Made by a program: the position numbers and the translations under genes. 64,000 bases of DNA, from NCBI GenBank assembly GCA_016706255.1, contig JADJJZ010000029.1:806001-870000 (forward strand), in the 5' to 3' direction. The notes beneath the pieces are model-generated. The model did not search any database, was not told the origin of the DNA, and worked only from the letters and a program-made list of their open reading frames with translations. Below, in pieces: positions 46,805 through 56,745 of the stretch (position 1 is the first letter of the stretch; the number at the start of each line of letters is the position of its first letter). The DNA comes from Bacteroidota bacterium. Lineage in GTDB: Bacteria; Bacteroidota; Bacteroidia; Chitinophagales; BACL12.

Positions 46805-47284
46805 ATGTTAATGCTTAGAAAGTTAATTCCTGCTAATATTATAACCACAATAGTGATATATCTATTTTCGTATAATTCCGTGTTTGCACAATGTGAAGTT
46901 ATCCTGTGTGACAAAGCACCTGAAGGGGACACATGGCCTTGCGAGACAGATATTTTAAGTACACAGTTATTAGAAACAAATATTGAATTCGACCTGATAT
47001 TCGGAGATTCAATTGGTTTCGAGATTTATAAAAACTTATATTTTTATACCTTGTGTGAGGAGGCTTTTGGTGTTGATAGTATCACCTTTGTTTTGCGGGA
47101 AACAGTAAGCGCTGAACAAAATACCTATAAAGATTTAGATTCAATAATTTTACCGGTTGATCCGGCTTGGAATATAGGATGGATAAAATGGAAATTTACA
47201 AAGCCCGGTGTTTTTTGGATGGATGCGCGTTACAATGGAACTACTTTTGCAACAACTTTTATTGAAATTATAGAGCATTGGTGA
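46805..47284 (+). CDS. secreted hypothetical protein
   Basis: A 159-residue protein with a signal peptide (LIPANIITTIVIYLFSYNSVFAQ region, cleavage after FAQ). The mature part has four cysteines near its start (CEVILCDKAPEGDTWPC) and a later one in TLCEEAF, with strands such as DSIGFEIYKNLYFY and WNIGWIKWKFTKPGVFWM. No family recognised. The frame is open further upstream, but the ATG at 46805 gives the signal peptide. Confidence 0.6.
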   Translation: MLMLRKLIPANIITTIVIYLFSYNSVFAQCEVILCDKAPEGDTWPCETDILSTQLLETNIEFDLIFGDSIGFEIYKNLYFYTLCEEAFGVDSITFVLRETVSAEQNTYKDLDSIILPVDPAWNIGWIKWKFTKPGVFWMDARYNGTTFATTFIEIIEHW

Positions 47285-47357
47285 GTGTAATTAATTGAGT
47301 ATTCACCTGTAACTAATCATTCACTCCATTCGTCATACCCTCATAAAACACTCCACT

Positions 47358-49193
47358 ATGTCCATCATAACCCACAAATTGAAGGCCGCTTCCCTATTTT
47401 TCACAATTTTTTCCATTTTAGTTTTATTTGCTGCATTTGGCTGCAATAGTCGTTCCGCTTCAGTTACAAGCAAATTTGCAAACTCCGACCCGTTTAAAAA
47501 CAGTATGGTTGCCAGTCAGCAGTATAACATTAACTGCGATTCAAATAATGTTATAGAGGGCAATAAAGGGACAGTGATCGTTTGCCCTAAAGGGTGTTTT
47601 CTTGATGCAAAAGGTAATATTTTTGAAGGCACCGCTGAGATAGAACTGGCCGAAGCCTTTGCTTTAGAAGATATCTTATTATCTAACCTGGAAACAACCA
47701 GTAATGGTTTACAATTGGAATCAGGTGGCATGTTATATTTCAATGTTACAGCAAATGGCGAACAACTTACTATTAATAAAAATTTACCGGTGCAAATAGA
47801 AATTCCCACCGACAATAAACAGGATGGAATGATGGCATATAAAGGTGTTCGCGATGATGACGGCAATATGAATTGGATTGATCCCGTGCCAATCAATAAT
47901 TATCTTACTACCACAAATTTATCTGAGCTCGATTTTTTACCGTATAATTTTTATGCAACCGTACAAAAGAATTTACCCTACAAAAATTACAAAATTGCTA
48001 CTCCCGAACTGGTAGATAGTTTTTACTATAGCTTAAGTTATAAATATGATGGAAAATTATTAAACAATTTGTTGCCTACAGTTTACAACGAGCCCTTTTT
48101 AAACGAACAGGCCAGAGTTACAAATGGTGTTTATTCCGGCGTTTCCTATTGGATTGATAGTGTATCAATTAATGATACGCTCACTTATTATGGCCAATCG
48201 AAAGGTATCAACCCTGCAATAATCAAAGTAATTAAAACAGAACCCTTCCAAAATACCTTTATTGCCACAAAAGCATTTGAAACACGTCTTCAGGAAATCT
48301 TCAAAACCTGCAATAATGTAGTGCTTGAGATGTATATCAATAATTTAGATAAAAATTTATATGAAGTAGATAGTATGGTTGCAGATTTTTTAAAAAATGA
48401 AGTTACAGGAGTAGATAGTGTGTTTGAAAGTTTTTACAAACAAAAATTAACCAATGTTGAAGATGCTGATAAAAATACAGCGTCATTAAAAGATTATTAT
48501 TCTGCGCAATTAAAAAAGGTTGAGGCGGACTTAAAACGTACTGCCGATAAAATGTTAGCCCTTAACGAAAAGGAAACCGAAAAATTTAGTAAAGTTGTTG
48601 AAGAATATAAGGATGTTTTATTCCGGCGAGAAAAGTATCGAATGGAAAAATATAGTTTTACATGGACTAATACAGGATGGGTAAATGTTGATAAACCGGC
48701 ACCCGTAGCGGAACCTTATGAATTATCCGCTCAGGTTACCAACGGTGCGGATTACGACCGAGTTTATACCTACCTTGTTATGCCAACAATTAAAAGTATA
48801 ACACGCTTAAATACAAAAGATAAGGTAAACTTTTTAATTGGGAATAGTCCACAGGCAAGACTTTTTATTCCCAATGCATCGCTTGAAATTATTTCGATTG
48901 GATACAAAGGTGAAGCAATGTTTACTGCTAGTGTACACGTGCCATTAAATAAAATTATGGAGGTTACATTAACCTTACAACCCTCAACTAAACAACAGTT
49001 TAACAGCCTGCTTGAACCTTTTGATAATTACCGAAGTGAAAACAGTATCAAAAAGGATTTGAAATATATGGATAAAATGTTCATGGAGGAACAGCGCCAA
49101 AAATTAATACGCTCAGACCTGGAAATCAGAAGAAATTTAATGTATGTTGCGTTTCCATGTGGATTTGAGTATATGAGAGATTTTGAAAACTAG
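47358..49193 (+). CDS. large lipoprotein with ZU5-like N-domain and coiled coil
   Basis: A 611-residue exported protein. N-terminal hydrophobic segment ends AAFGC, a weak lipobox. Residues about 57-155 (GNKGTVIVCPKGCFLDAKG, LESGGMLYFNVTANGEQL, VQIEIPT) resemble the ZU5-like beta domain found in many large Bacteroidota envelope proteins. Residues about 370-430 form a charged coiled coil (KKVEADLKRTADKMLALNEK). A last beta region (SLEIISIGYKGEAMFTASVH) ends about residue 530 and the tail is again helical. Function unknown; a structural or adhesion role in the envelope is a guess. Confidence 0.65.
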   Translation: MSIITHKLKAASLFFTIFSILVLFAAFGCNSRSASVTSKFANSDPFKNSMVASQQYNINCDSNNVIEGNKGTVIVCPKGCFLDAKGNIFEGTAEIELAEAFALEDILLSNLETTSNGLQLESGGMLYFNVTANGEQLTINKNLPVQIEIPTDNKQDGMMAYKGVRDDDGNMNWIDPVPINNYLTTTNLSELDFLPYNFYATVQKNLPYKNYKIATPELVDSFYYSLSYKYDGKLLNNLLPTVYNEPFLNEQARVTNGVYSGVSYWIDSVSINDTLTYYGQSKGINPAIIKVIKTEPFQNTFIATKAFETRLQEIFKTCNNVVLEMYINNLDKNLYEVDSMVADFLKNEVTGVDSVFESFYKQKLTNVEDADKNTASLKDYYSAQLKKVEADLKRTADKMLALNEKETEKFSKVVEEYKDVLFRREKYRMEKYSFTWTNTGWVNVDKPAPVAEPYELSAQVTNGADYDRVYTYLVMPTIKSITRLNTKDKVNFLIGNSPQARLFIPNASLEIISIGYKGEAMFTASVHVPLNKIMEVTLTLQPSTKQQFNSLLEPFDNYRSENSIKKDLKYMDKMFMEEQRQKLIRSDLEIRRNLMYVAFPCGFEYMRDFEN

Positions 49194-49206
49194 ATTGAAC
49201 ACGTAG

Positions 49207-49232
49207 AAAAAAGCAATTACATAATTGTTTTA
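49207..49232. terminator. AT-rich bidirectional hairpin
   Basis: CAATTA-CA-TAATTG with six A on the left and TTTTAT on the right, 14 bases past the lipoprotein stop codon. Short and AT-rich, so only a moderate terminator candidate. Confidence 0.5.
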
Positions 49233-49299
49233 TAGATTTCCTAAATTTTAATAAATATGTTTTTATATTTGTTATAGTTTCCGAAGAAAATAAAGCCTT

Positions 49300-49872
49300 T
49301 TGAATAAACACTTTCCCATTTATAAAATATTAGAAGTATTACATCTATGTATATTATTATTCATGCTAATTTTATGGCAAACAAATAATAAATATGATGG
49401 TTTCATTTTTCTTATTTGCTTTAGTTCAATTGCGTTATTCCTTACTTTTGCCATCCTGGGAAAAAGTTTTTGGTCCTTGCTAATCATATTGTTAAGTTTA
49501 ACATATATAGGCGTTTTATTAGACATTTGGCAATACCCCGGCAGTTCACTTTTTTATATAGCAGGTAGATGTAGCCCCGTTTTATTGGCAATTGGTTTAC
49601 TCATAAATTTCATTAATGCGAAAAGCAAAAATAGTTGGCCAATTTTCGCGATAGGTATAATACTCACATTTTATATCGCATTATTAATTTTGACCTCAAA
49701 TAAATTAGATATCTATATTGGGCCTTCCCGAATCGTAATTGGTATTATTTTAATTTTCCTGTTTCGGTTTTTTAAAAAAAATGCATTTAATACATTCCTG
49801 AGTTTTGGCACACGGGCATTGATACTTTTTACTGTAAATGATATTGTTGCGTCTCATTTAGTCTCTTTGTAA
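49300..49872 (+). CDS. multi-pass membrane protein of unknown function
   Basis: A 190-residue very hydrophobic protein with about six membrane helices (LHLCILLFMLILW, FIFLICFSSIALFLTFAIL, SLLIILLSLTYIGVLL, PVLLAIGLLINFI, FAIGIILTFYIALLIL, IGIILIFLFRFF). No family recognised. The start at 49300 is a TTG; the first in-frame ATG is at 49363, inside the first helix, so the TTG or a missed upstream start is needed for a full helix. Confidence 0.55.
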   Translation: MNKHFPIYKILEVLHLCILLFMLILWQTNNKYDGFIFLICFSSIALFLTFAILGKSFWSLLIILLSLTYIGVLLDIWQYPGSSLFYIAGRCSPVLLAIGLLINFINAKSKNSWPIFAIGIILTFYIALLILTSNKLDIYIGPSRIVIGIILIFLFRFFKKNAFNTFLSFGTRALILFTVNDIVASHLVSL

Positions 49873-49916
49873 GGTATAATACCTTTCACAACTTGTCCAA
49901 ATTGCCCCGTTAGGTT

Positions 49917-49951
49917 GTCTATTTTACACACCCTGAAGGTGTAAATTAGAC
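49917..49951. repeat. inverted repeat upstream of the DinB gene
   Basis: GTCTATTTTACAC and GTGTAAATTAGAC are inverted with two mismatches around the 9-base centre ACCCTGAAG. It sits 34 bases before the DinB start codon, so it may be an operator or the terminator of the membrane protein gene. Confidence 0.55.
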
Positions 49952-49984
49952 AGTATTTTTGTGCAATCATTAAAACTAAACAAT

Positions 49985-50464
49985 ATGACAACGTTAGAAA
50001 TTTTTTACAAAATTGTATTTGACCGATGGAATACTTCATTAAAAAACTGTGATAATTTGCTCAATGAATTAAGCGATGAAACACTGATGAGGGAAATTGC
50101 ACCGGGCAAAAACAGAGGCCTTTATGTGTTAGGTCACCTCATAGCAGTGCATGATGATATGTTGGTATTACTCGACATGGGAAACAAAATTTATCCTGAA
50201 TTACATGAACCCTTTTTGAAAGCCGCCGATAAAACGGTAGAAAATTTGCCCTCCGTTGGCGAATTACGTGCATTCTGGAAAAATCAATGTGCCATTTTAG
50301 CACAAAAATTCGAATCCTTACAACCTGAACAATGGATGGAAAAACATACCAGCGTTTCTGCTGAAGATTTTGCAAAAGAACCACATCGCAATAAGTTTAA
50401 TATCATAGTTACCAGAACTACCCATTTACAATATCATATTGGGCAGTTAAGGTTACTTAAGTGA
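49985..50464 (+). CDS. DinB-family protein
   Basis: A 159-residue four-helix-bundle protein with the DinB/YfiT metal-site histidines: His in YVLGHLIAVHDDML and the C-terminal HLQYHIGQLRLL. Proteins of this fold are bacillithiol/mycothiol-dependent transferases or of unknown function; the substrate is not known. The frame is open to 49961 but the ATG at 49985 (MTTLEIFYKIVFDRW) is the natural start. Confidence 0.8.
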   Translation: MTTLEIFYKIVFDRWNTSLKNCDNLLNELSDETLMREIAPGKNRGLYVLGHLIAVHDDMLVLLDMGNKIYPELHEPFLKAADKTVENLPSVGELRAFWKNQCAILAQKFESLQPEQWMEKHTSVSAEDFAKEPHRNKFNIIVTRTTHLQYHIGQLRLLK

Positions 50465-50642
50465 TTATTTAGCTGTAAGCATCTCTGCAATTATTGAATT
50501 ATTATCAATTGATGATAAACATTCAGCTTATAAAAATGTAACCTTTTATGCTTAGTTTTGGATTAACCTGAGGTGTTAGTTTATAAAAACACATTGAATT
50601 TCAGGTTAAAGCATTAATTCAGGCATAAAAGTTTATTTAGGC

Positions 50643-52223
50643 ATGCATACAATTTTACCTTTTTTATTGGCAATGGTAGCGGTTATTGTACTGTTACACA
50701 TGTGGGCAAACAAACTCAAAATAGCATACCCCATTTTACTGGTATTGGGCGGTTTAGTTATAAGTTTTATCCCGGGATTACCGCATGTAAAAGTGAATCC
50801 CGATTTAATATTTTTCTTGTTTCTACCCGCATTATTATTTGAGGCTGCCTGGTCCATCTCATTTAAGGAAATGAAAAAATGGTGGCGCATTATTGGCAGT
50901 TTCGCGTTCTTAGTGGTGTTTTTTACGGCATTATCAGTTGCTTTGTTTACCAATTATTTAATTCCCGGATTTACAATAGCATTAGGATTTTTATTAGGCG
51001 GAATTGTTTCCCCACCGGATGCAGTGAGTACGGGAGCCATCACAAAATTTGTAAAAATTCCCAAAGCAACAGCAACCATTCTTGAAGGGGAAAGTTTATT
51101 AAATGATGCATCCTCTTTAATTATTTTCCGCTTTGCATTAATTGCAGTTGGCACCGGACAATTTATTTTGAAAGATACGTCTTTAAGTTTTTTATGGATG
51201 GTAATCGGAGGTGTGGCCATTGGATTAATTTTAGGATGGATATTTGTTCAGGCACATAAACGACTACCCACCGACGCAACTTCAGATATTGCATTAACTC
51301 TGATTGAGCCTTATTTAATTTATTGGGTAGCTGAACAAATTCACAGTTCAGGTGTACTGGCGGTTGTAGCTGCCGGACTTTACATGTCATCAAAAAGTCT
51401 TACCTTTTTAAATAGCAGCAGTCGCGTAAAAGGGTATAGTGTTTGGGAAAGTTTTGTATTTATTTTAAATGGAATTGTATTTCTCATTATTGGCTTACAA
51501 TTACCTCAAATTGTTGACGGTTTAAAAGAAACAGGCATTCCGGTGTCCACTGCAATTGGATACGGCGTTATGGTTACCATCGTTTTAATTCTGGTTCGCA
51601 TTGTAAGTTCCTATATCGCTCTATTAGCCACATTTATTTTCCGCCCGAGTGTTGCACCTCGTGCCTCAACAAGAAGGCGTACGTGGTTATTGCCTTTAAT
51701 GTTAGGGTGGACCGGCATGCGTGGAGTAGTATCATTAGCTGCTGCACTTGCCATTCCGGTTCAAATAAATGGTGCTGATTTTCCTTATCGTGATTTAATA
51801 TTATTTATTACGTTCGTCGTAATTCTACTTACTCTAGTGGTTCAAGGATTAACATTACCTTATTTTATCCGCAGATTTAAAGTATTCGATACTATAAAAG
51901 AAGAACCCGAAGAGGAAATTCGTAAAAAAATGAAACATGATTTACGCGAACACACATTTACGTTTTTAAAAAACAAATACGACGGCGAATCACAACAACA
52001 AACCGGAATTCAAAAACTATTGCTCTATTGGGAGGACAAAACTAAAGAAGCAAATAATGATGAATGGATAACCGATGAAGCTAAAATATTATTAATAGAA
52101 GTATTAGAAGTGCAAAGGGCCTTTTTAACTGAACTCAACAAAGACCCCTCAATTAATGAAGATATCATTCAAACCCAACTTTATCAATTGGATTTGGAAG
52201 AAGAGCGATTGAAAATTATATAA
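50643..52223 (+). CDS. CPA1-family Na+/H+ antiporter
   Basis: A 526-residue inner-membrane transporter with about 12 helices. Diagnostic motifs are LFLPALLFEAAW (amiloride-region-like), GGIVSPPDAVST, ILEGESLLNDASSLI with the ion-binding Asp, and GWTGMRGVVSLAAALAIP. The C-terminal 110 residues are a charged cytoplasmic tail (RKKMKHDLREHTFTFLKNK). It exchanges protons for Na+ or K+ across the inner membrane. The following small membrane gene begins 14 bases after its stop. Confidence 0.93.
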   Translation: MHTILPFLLAMVAVIVLLHMWANKLKIAYPILLVLGGLVISFIPGLPHVKVNPDLIFFLFLPALLFEAAWSISFKEMKKWWRIIGSFAFLVVFFTALSVALFTNYLIPGFTIALGFLLGGIVSPPDAVSTGAITKFVKIPKATATILEGESLLNDASSLIIFRFALIAVGTGQFILKDTSLSFLWMVIGGVAIGLILGWIFVQAHKRLPTDATSDIALTLIEPYLIYWVAEQIHSSGVLAVVAAGLYMSSKSLTFLNSSSRVKGYSVWESFVFILNGIVFLIIGLQLPQIVDGLKETGIPVSTAIGYGVMVTIVLILVRIVSSYIALLATFIFRPSVAPRASTRRRTWLLPLMLGWTGMRGVVSLAAALAIPVQINGADFPYRDLILFITFVVILLTLVVQGLTLPYFIRRFKVFDTIKEEPEEEIRKKMKHDLREHTFTFLKNKYDGESQQQTGIQKLLLYWEDKTKEANNDEWITDEAKILLIEVLEVQRAFLTELNKDPSINEDIIQTQLYQLDLEEERLKII

Positions 52224-52237
52224 CATAATCGAGTGTA

Positions 52238-52765
52238 ATGGTTGAAGCTTCAAATATTTTTCAAGTGAAACTTTTGGTGAAAATCAAATTTCTATATTTG
52301 ATTTCCAACCTGTTATTTGCTTTTTCAGTATGTGGGTTTATACTTTTTTTTATAATTGATTTCCCGGCCAGAAACAGCGGTGAAATGTATCATTCCTATT
52401 ACGAGATACTTCCGGCCTGGATATTCAATTTCTTAGGTATTTCACTTATTTGTTTCCTTATAGGAATTATACTTCGTCGGAAAAGAAGTGTGCAAACAAG
52501 TTTGACAATTTTGCCGGATAGCATACAAATTCATTCTAAAAAAATGAATTCGATAATCCTTTATGCAAAAGTAAAACATATATATATGGTTGAATCCGGG
52601 TATGTTTTCAAAACCAAAAAGATTCAAATTAATACGACATCAACCTCTCCAATCGTTATAATACCGAAAAGTGAAATAGATTATGAGGAAATTATAAATT
52701 TATATATTACAATTATTCCCGATAAAGTACATCAAGAAGTAGTGGAAATCGGGCATATGGATTAA
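52238..52765 (+). CDS. membrane protein with two N-terminal helices
   Basis: A 175-residue protein with helices at about 17-38 (LYLISNLLFAFSVCGFILFF) and 61-80 (IFNFLGISLICFLIGIIL). The rest is a soluble strand-rich PH-like domain (SLTILPDSIQIHSKKMNS, YAKVKHIYMVESG). That arrangement is common in small Bacteroidota membrane proteins (DUF-type, PH-like). No function is known. Its start lies 14 bases after the antiporter gene, so co-transcription is likely. Confidence 0.55.
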   Translation: MVEASNIFQVKLLVKIKFLYLISNLLFAFSVCGFILFFIIDFPARNSGEMYHSYYEILPAWIFNFLGISLICFLIGIILRRKRSVQTSLTILPDSIQIHSKKMNSIILYAKVKHIYMVESGYVFKTKKIQINTTSTSPIVIIPKSEIDYEEIINLYITIIPDKVHQEVVEIGHMD

Positions 52766-52785
52766 TTTACCGGCAGCAAAATATT

Positions 52786-53481
52786 ATGATCAAAACCTAC
52801 TTTGCGATTTTTACAATTTTGATACTTTTGTTTGCCTGTAAAAAGCAAAATAAAGTTTTAGTTGAAGACATATCCACAAAAACTGATACTATAGCAATAA
52901 ATAACCAAACGAATAGTCAACCGGAAACGGCTCCCACACCGCTTTACAGCTTTGCTGCTTACATGGATAGTATGGGATTTGGTTATGATTCATCGCGCAT
53001 GGTTAAAACCTACGCTTATCGCGATTTAAGTTCACCATCAACAATTAATAAATATCACTTTTTCAATTACACATTGGAGCAGTCTTCACTAATATTATAT
53101 TTAATCGAAAATAATCCATCTGATACAACATTCGAAAACGCTATTGATTTGAGGTTATTTAAAAAAGCAAAATCTATTACATCTTATTTTTTTACTCAAC
53201 GAGAAGCAGCAAAAAACTATTACGGAAAATATTTTATTGATGGATTTATAGAAGAATGGGTTTTTGATGATAGCACCTCAGCAGAAAAAGCAGCAATTAA
53301 TCTAACCACGCATAAATGTTATGTTTATTTTAATACTTGCGCTTTTATTTGCTGCATCGGTAATTCAATGTATGTCATTTCAAGTCGGTCGTCAGGGTTT
53401 ATGTATGCACTCAGGCCATATGTTAAATGGTTTTTTGAACATAATGAAACAACCGTATATGCCGATTTTCATATATATTAA
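52786..53481 (+). CDS. hypothetical lipoprotein
   Basis: A 231-residue lipoprotein: helix YFAIFTILILLFAC with lipobox LFAC, then a polar Thr/Asn-rich linker and a globular domain with Cys residues (THKCYVYFNTCAFICCIGN). It starts 20 bases after the previous gene, so the antiporter, the PH-like membrane protein and this lipoprotein may form one operon. No recognised family. Confidence 0.6.
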   Translation: MIKTYFAIFTILILLFACKKQNKVLVEDISTKTDTIAINNQTNSQPETAPTPLYSFAAYMDSMGFGYDSSRMVKTYAYRDLSSPSTINKYHFFNYTLEQSSLILYLIENNPSDTTFENAIDLRLFKKAKSITSYFFTQREAAKNYYGKYFIDGFIEEWVFDDSTSAEKAAINLTTHKCYVYFNTCAFICCIGNSMYVISSRSSGFMYALRPYVKWFFEHNETTVYADFHIY

Positions 53482-53564
53482 TATTTAATATAACAGCTTT
53501 TTACTTCAGTTTTTAATAAAGTGGTTTGTAACGCATTTCGCAAATAAATCACTAATTTTGCACT

Positions 53565-53936
53565 GTGAAACAAGGATTTCGGATAATTTCAGGTGTTTTT
53601 TTAATTGCGCTGTACGGAGCTATCCTGTTCGGTTACGGACTAAATTCAACTCCATTTGAAATTGCATCTGCACCAAATGTTGAACACGCTCAGCAGTTTA
53701 CTAAAGTTGGTTTCCCCGATTTATTAAGCCTCACTGCACAAACCGAAAGAATTGTAGCACCGGTGAAATCATCGGTAGCAGGCGGATTAAAACATCCGGA
53801 TTCAGGTTTAAGTGTTGCTAAACCAATCAATCGCTTTTACAACAGTTTTTATACCCAATATAATTTCTACGCGCAAAAGCTTGTGGTTCGAATGTTACGA
53901 ACCGATATCATTTACCCTTTCCATTATTTCTGGTAA
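53565..53936 (+). CDS. small membrane-anchored hypothetical protein
   Basis: A 123-residue protein with a GTG start and one N-terminal helix (ISGVFLIALYGAILFGYGL). The rest is soluble and ends in aromatic residues (IIYPFHYFW). No family seen. The short aromatic end does not match a T9SS domain. Confidence 0.45.
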   Translation: MKQGFRIISGVFLIALYGAILFGYGLNSTPFEIASAPNVEHAQQFTKVGFPDLLSLTAQTERIVAPVKSSVAGGLKHPDSGLSVAKPINRFYNSFYTQYNFYAQKLVVRMLRTDIIYPFHYFW

Positions 53937-54098
53937 ATATTAATGTAGCCCTATTATTTATTGGCACACACTGCCAACTTTCAACAGACTCAATAAATTC
54001 TGCTGAAATACGATTTCCATTTTTTTGTGGATATAATTCCTCAAAGCAAGTGGGGTTCATTCTATTTCCTTTATTCATAAAATTCAAAATTTACTACA

Positions 54099-54602
54099 AT
54101 GGACAGCGGAGCTGCTATATTCGGAATTATTATTTCATCATTCATCATAGTCCCTATCGTAATGTTAGGCATATATAAAAGAAAACGAGAAAAACGATTG
54201 GTTAAAGCCATTTTTGATCTTGCTGCCAGTCAGCAGGGAACAATAAGTCAACATGACTACTGGGCTAATTCAAGTATTGGTATCGATCAATCCAATAATA
54301 AATTATATTTTGTTCAGGATGCCAGATTACACAATGCCGTTTTAATGATAAACCTTGCTGATGTTCAAAAATCGAGAATTATTAACGCTAGCAGAACCAT
54401 CCGTAGCAACGAAAGTAACATTATCGTTACCGATAAACTGGAACTCGGCTTAAGTATGCTAGATAAAAACAGCGAAGAAATAATATTATCGTTTTATGAC
54501 GCAACTAAAGACAGTCTAACCCTGGCCGGTGAACTACAACTCATCACCAAGTGGAACGATTTAATTAATACAAGCATCAGCGTCATTTCAAAGCGTAAAT
54601 AA
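54099..54602 (+). CDS. small membrane protein with cytoplasmic PH-like domain
   Basis: A 167-residue protein with a single N-terminal helix (AAIFGIIISSFIIVPIVMLGIY) and a soluble domain of alternating strands (SSIGIDQSNNKLYFVQDA, NAVLMINLADVQKSRIIN, SEEIILSFYDATKDSL). The strand pattern is PH-like. It is followed by a strong terminator, so it is transcribed alone or as the last gene of a unit. Function unknown. Confidence 0.55.
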   Translation: MDSGAAIFGIIISSFIIVPIVMLGIYKRKREKRLVKAIFDLAASQQGTISQHDYWANSSIGIDQSNNKLYFVQDARLHNAVLMINLADVQKSRIINASRTIRSNESNIIVTDKLELGLSMLDKNSEEIILSFYDATKDSLTLAGELQLITKWNDLINTSISVISKRK

Positions 54603-54609
54603 TAAGTAC

Positions 54610-54645
54610 GGGAGGCGCTGTTTTGTTTAAAGGTGCCTCCCTTTT
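54610..54645 (+). terminator. Rho-independent terminator
   Basis: GGGAGGC and GCCTCCC pair over 7 bp around an 18-base loop and are followed by TTTTAT. It lies 8 bases past the stop codon of the upstream gene. Confidence 0.9.
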
Positions 54646-54742
54646 ATATTTTCTATTTCTAGTTTTAACATTACTTTAAGCAGAATTTAGGCTTTTTGAT
54701 TCCCATTTTTTTCCTAATTTAGCCAACATAAATCATCAGATT

Positions 54743-55450
54743 ATGACGGCTTCTGAAATCATGAAACAACTCGAAAAAATGGGTGATGCTCAAACTAAAA
54801 AAACATTTTTACGCCACGGCGCAACCGAACCATTATTTGGTGTCAAAATCGCTGAGTTGAAAACGATATTGAAAAAGACAAAAAAGAATCACGCACTTTC
54901 ACTGGAGTTATATAAAACCGGAAACTCAGATGCTATGTATCTTGCAGTGCTGATGGCTGATGAAACGAAAATCACTGAAGCCGATTTAAATGAATGGGTG
55001 AAAAAAGCCAACTGGTCGTACTTAAACGAGTTTGCAGTGCCCTGGGTTGCTGCTGAAACAAATTTTGGTTTTGACCTTGGTATGAAATGGATTAAATCCG
55101 ATGATCCATTAATTGCTACCGCAGGCTGGTCTACTTTGTCAAATTTTGCTTCCGTAAAAGCCGATGAACAATTAAATATTGAACAATACAGCCATCTGCT
55201 GGATCAAGTAGAAAAAACCATTCACAAATCACCTAACCGTGTTCGGTATGCGATGAATTCGTTTGTGATTGCAGTTGGCAGTTATATCAAAGACCTCAAC
55301 AAAAAAGCGCTTTCAATTGCAGCAAAAATAAGTGATGTAACGGTAGATATGCAGGGAACAGCCTGCAAATTACCTGCAGCAACTGATTATATCAAAAAAG
55401 TGATTGACAAAGGCAATTTAGGAAAAAAGAAAAAAATGGCTCGGTGTTAA
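54743..55450 (+). CDS. AlkD-like DNA alkylation repair protein
   Basis: A 235-residue all-helical HEAT-like protein of the DNA alkylation repair (AlkC/AlkD) family: FLRHGATEPLFGVKIAELK near the start, AMYLAVLMADETKI and WVKKANWSYLNEFAVPWV in the middle, and a C-terminal SPNRVRYAMNSFVIAVGSY. AlkD-type glycosylases remove N3- and N7-alkylated purines. Helix count and length fit. No ada or alkA neighbour. Confidence 0.87.
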   Translation: MTASEIMKQLEKMGDAQTKKTFLRHGATEPLFGVKIAELKTILKKTKKNHALSLELYKTGNSDAMYLAVLMADETKITEADLNEWVKKANWSYLNEFAVPWVAAETNFGFDLGMKWIKSDDPLIATAGWSTLSNFASVKADEQLNIEQYSHLLDQVEKTIHKSPNRVRYAMNSFVIAVGSYIKDLNKKALSIAAKISDVTVDMQGTACKLPAATDYIKKVIDKGNLGKKKKMARC

Positions 55451-55476
55451 ACTGATTATAATTCTTATTTAACATC

Positions 55477-56739
55477 TTAAAAATCCCGCAAATAAACTTT
55501 TTGCTGAAATTGAACTGAGGAATTATTAGTTAATCGAACAATATATATTCCAGAAGCCAGTTTATTATCCTGCATCGTTGCAATAAAATTACCCTGCTCA
55601 ATATTTACTTCTTGCTGATTACACAATGCCCCTGTCAAATTAAAAAGTTGAAGCTGATATGCGCCATCCGGCAAATTTGTAGCAACAACTTGTAATGTGT
55701 AAGCCGCTGAGGCATAAGCATAAAATGCAGGCTGCGAAGGTGTTTCACAGTTAGCATACACTAATCCGAAGTCATTTGCACTTGCATCTGCATTTATTAA
55801 TTGCAAACGATAATACTTTTCTCCCCCCGAAGGAATTAATAATGAATAATCAATTTGTTCGGTGCTATTTCCTGCAGCATCAACCTGAGCTACGAGTGAA
55901 AAATTTACGCCATTAACACTTTCATATATAATAAATGATTTACTATTTTGTTCATTACTGGTTGACCAGTGTAATATAGTACCCTTGTCGGAACATGTCG
56001 CTGAAAAATCAGTTAAAACAATTGGTAACGGATGTGCAGCCTGATCAATTAATGTCCATACCGGATAAAAATTTGCTGCAGTAAAAGTTGCACCATTTAC
56101 TTTATTATTTACCGCATCATCAACACCAACAGGAGCATAAAAATCCCAACTATTTGTTGGTGCTGCATAACGTTCTGCTTTTAATTGTGCTTCTGTTATT
56201 GAATTTCCAACTGCCGTATGTTCTGCATCGCGATAGGTGAAATTAAATGACCCCGCAGGTCGTGTAGTGTATCCGTTTGTTGACATTATCCAAAACCGGT
56301 CAATCACTTCAGCAGAATTATTAGTTACACCACCATTTGTCATATTGGTTACTGTTGACGGCATATACGTTTCATTATCCCATGTTGCTCCTGCATAAGT
56401 TGAAAATTCAACAAACCCCGCTCCTGTTCCCGCTGTTGTTACTACCATATCAAGTGGTATTTTTACACCAATTAAGGAAGTAAAAGGCACCGTATAAGTT
56501 CCTGTGTTAGTTCCGATATGCCATTTAATTTTGTTATTTTCTTCTTCCGAAATAATATTTCCTCCTGTGCCTGCGGTAGTTATTGCATTTGTGTTACCAT
56601 TATCCACTACAAGATAAACGCCATTATCCATGGTCATAATTGCATTATTATTAATTATAATCCGGGCCTGGGCAAGCAGATGATTTTGCGATATCATCAA
56701 TAAAAAAGAGATAAAATAAAATCGAAAATTAATAGGCAT
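55477..56739 (-). CDS. T9SS-sorted secreted protein following the fibre gene
   Basis: A 420-residue exported protein (signal to about LLAQARI). Residues about 25-230 form a beta-rich domain (IKWHIGTNTGTYTVPFT, VEFSTYAGATWDNETYM). From about residue 260 there is an FN3-like or T9SS-linked module (HWSTSNEQNSKSFIIYES), and the C-terminus is a T9SS-like tail (NKLASGIYIVRLTNNSS, VQFQQKVYLRDF). It starts 6 bases after the S74 fibre protein stop codon, so both are made from one transcript; it may help anchor the fibre, which is inference. Confidence 0.75.
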   Translation of the reverse strand: MPINFRFYFISFLLMISQNHLLAQARIIINNNAIMTMDNGVYLVVDNGNTNAITTAGTGGNIISEEENNKIKWHIGTNTGTYTVPFTSLIGVKIPLDMVVTTAGTGAGFVEFSTYAGATWDNETYMPSTVTNMTNGGVTNNSAEVIDRFWIMSTNGYTTRPAGSFNFTYRDAEHTAVGNSITEAQLKAERYAAPTNSWDFYAPVGVDDAVNNKVNGATFTAANFYPVWTLIDQAAHPLPIVLTDFSATCSDKGTILHWSTSNEQNSKSFIIYESVNGVNFSLVAQVDAAGNSTEQIDYSLLIPSGGEKYYRLQLINADASANDFGLVYANCETPSQPAFYAYASAAYTLQVVATNLPDGAYQLQLFNLTGALCNQQEVNIEQGNFIATMQDNKLASGIYIVRLTNNSSVQFQQKVYLRDF

Positions 56740-56745
56740 AAATTA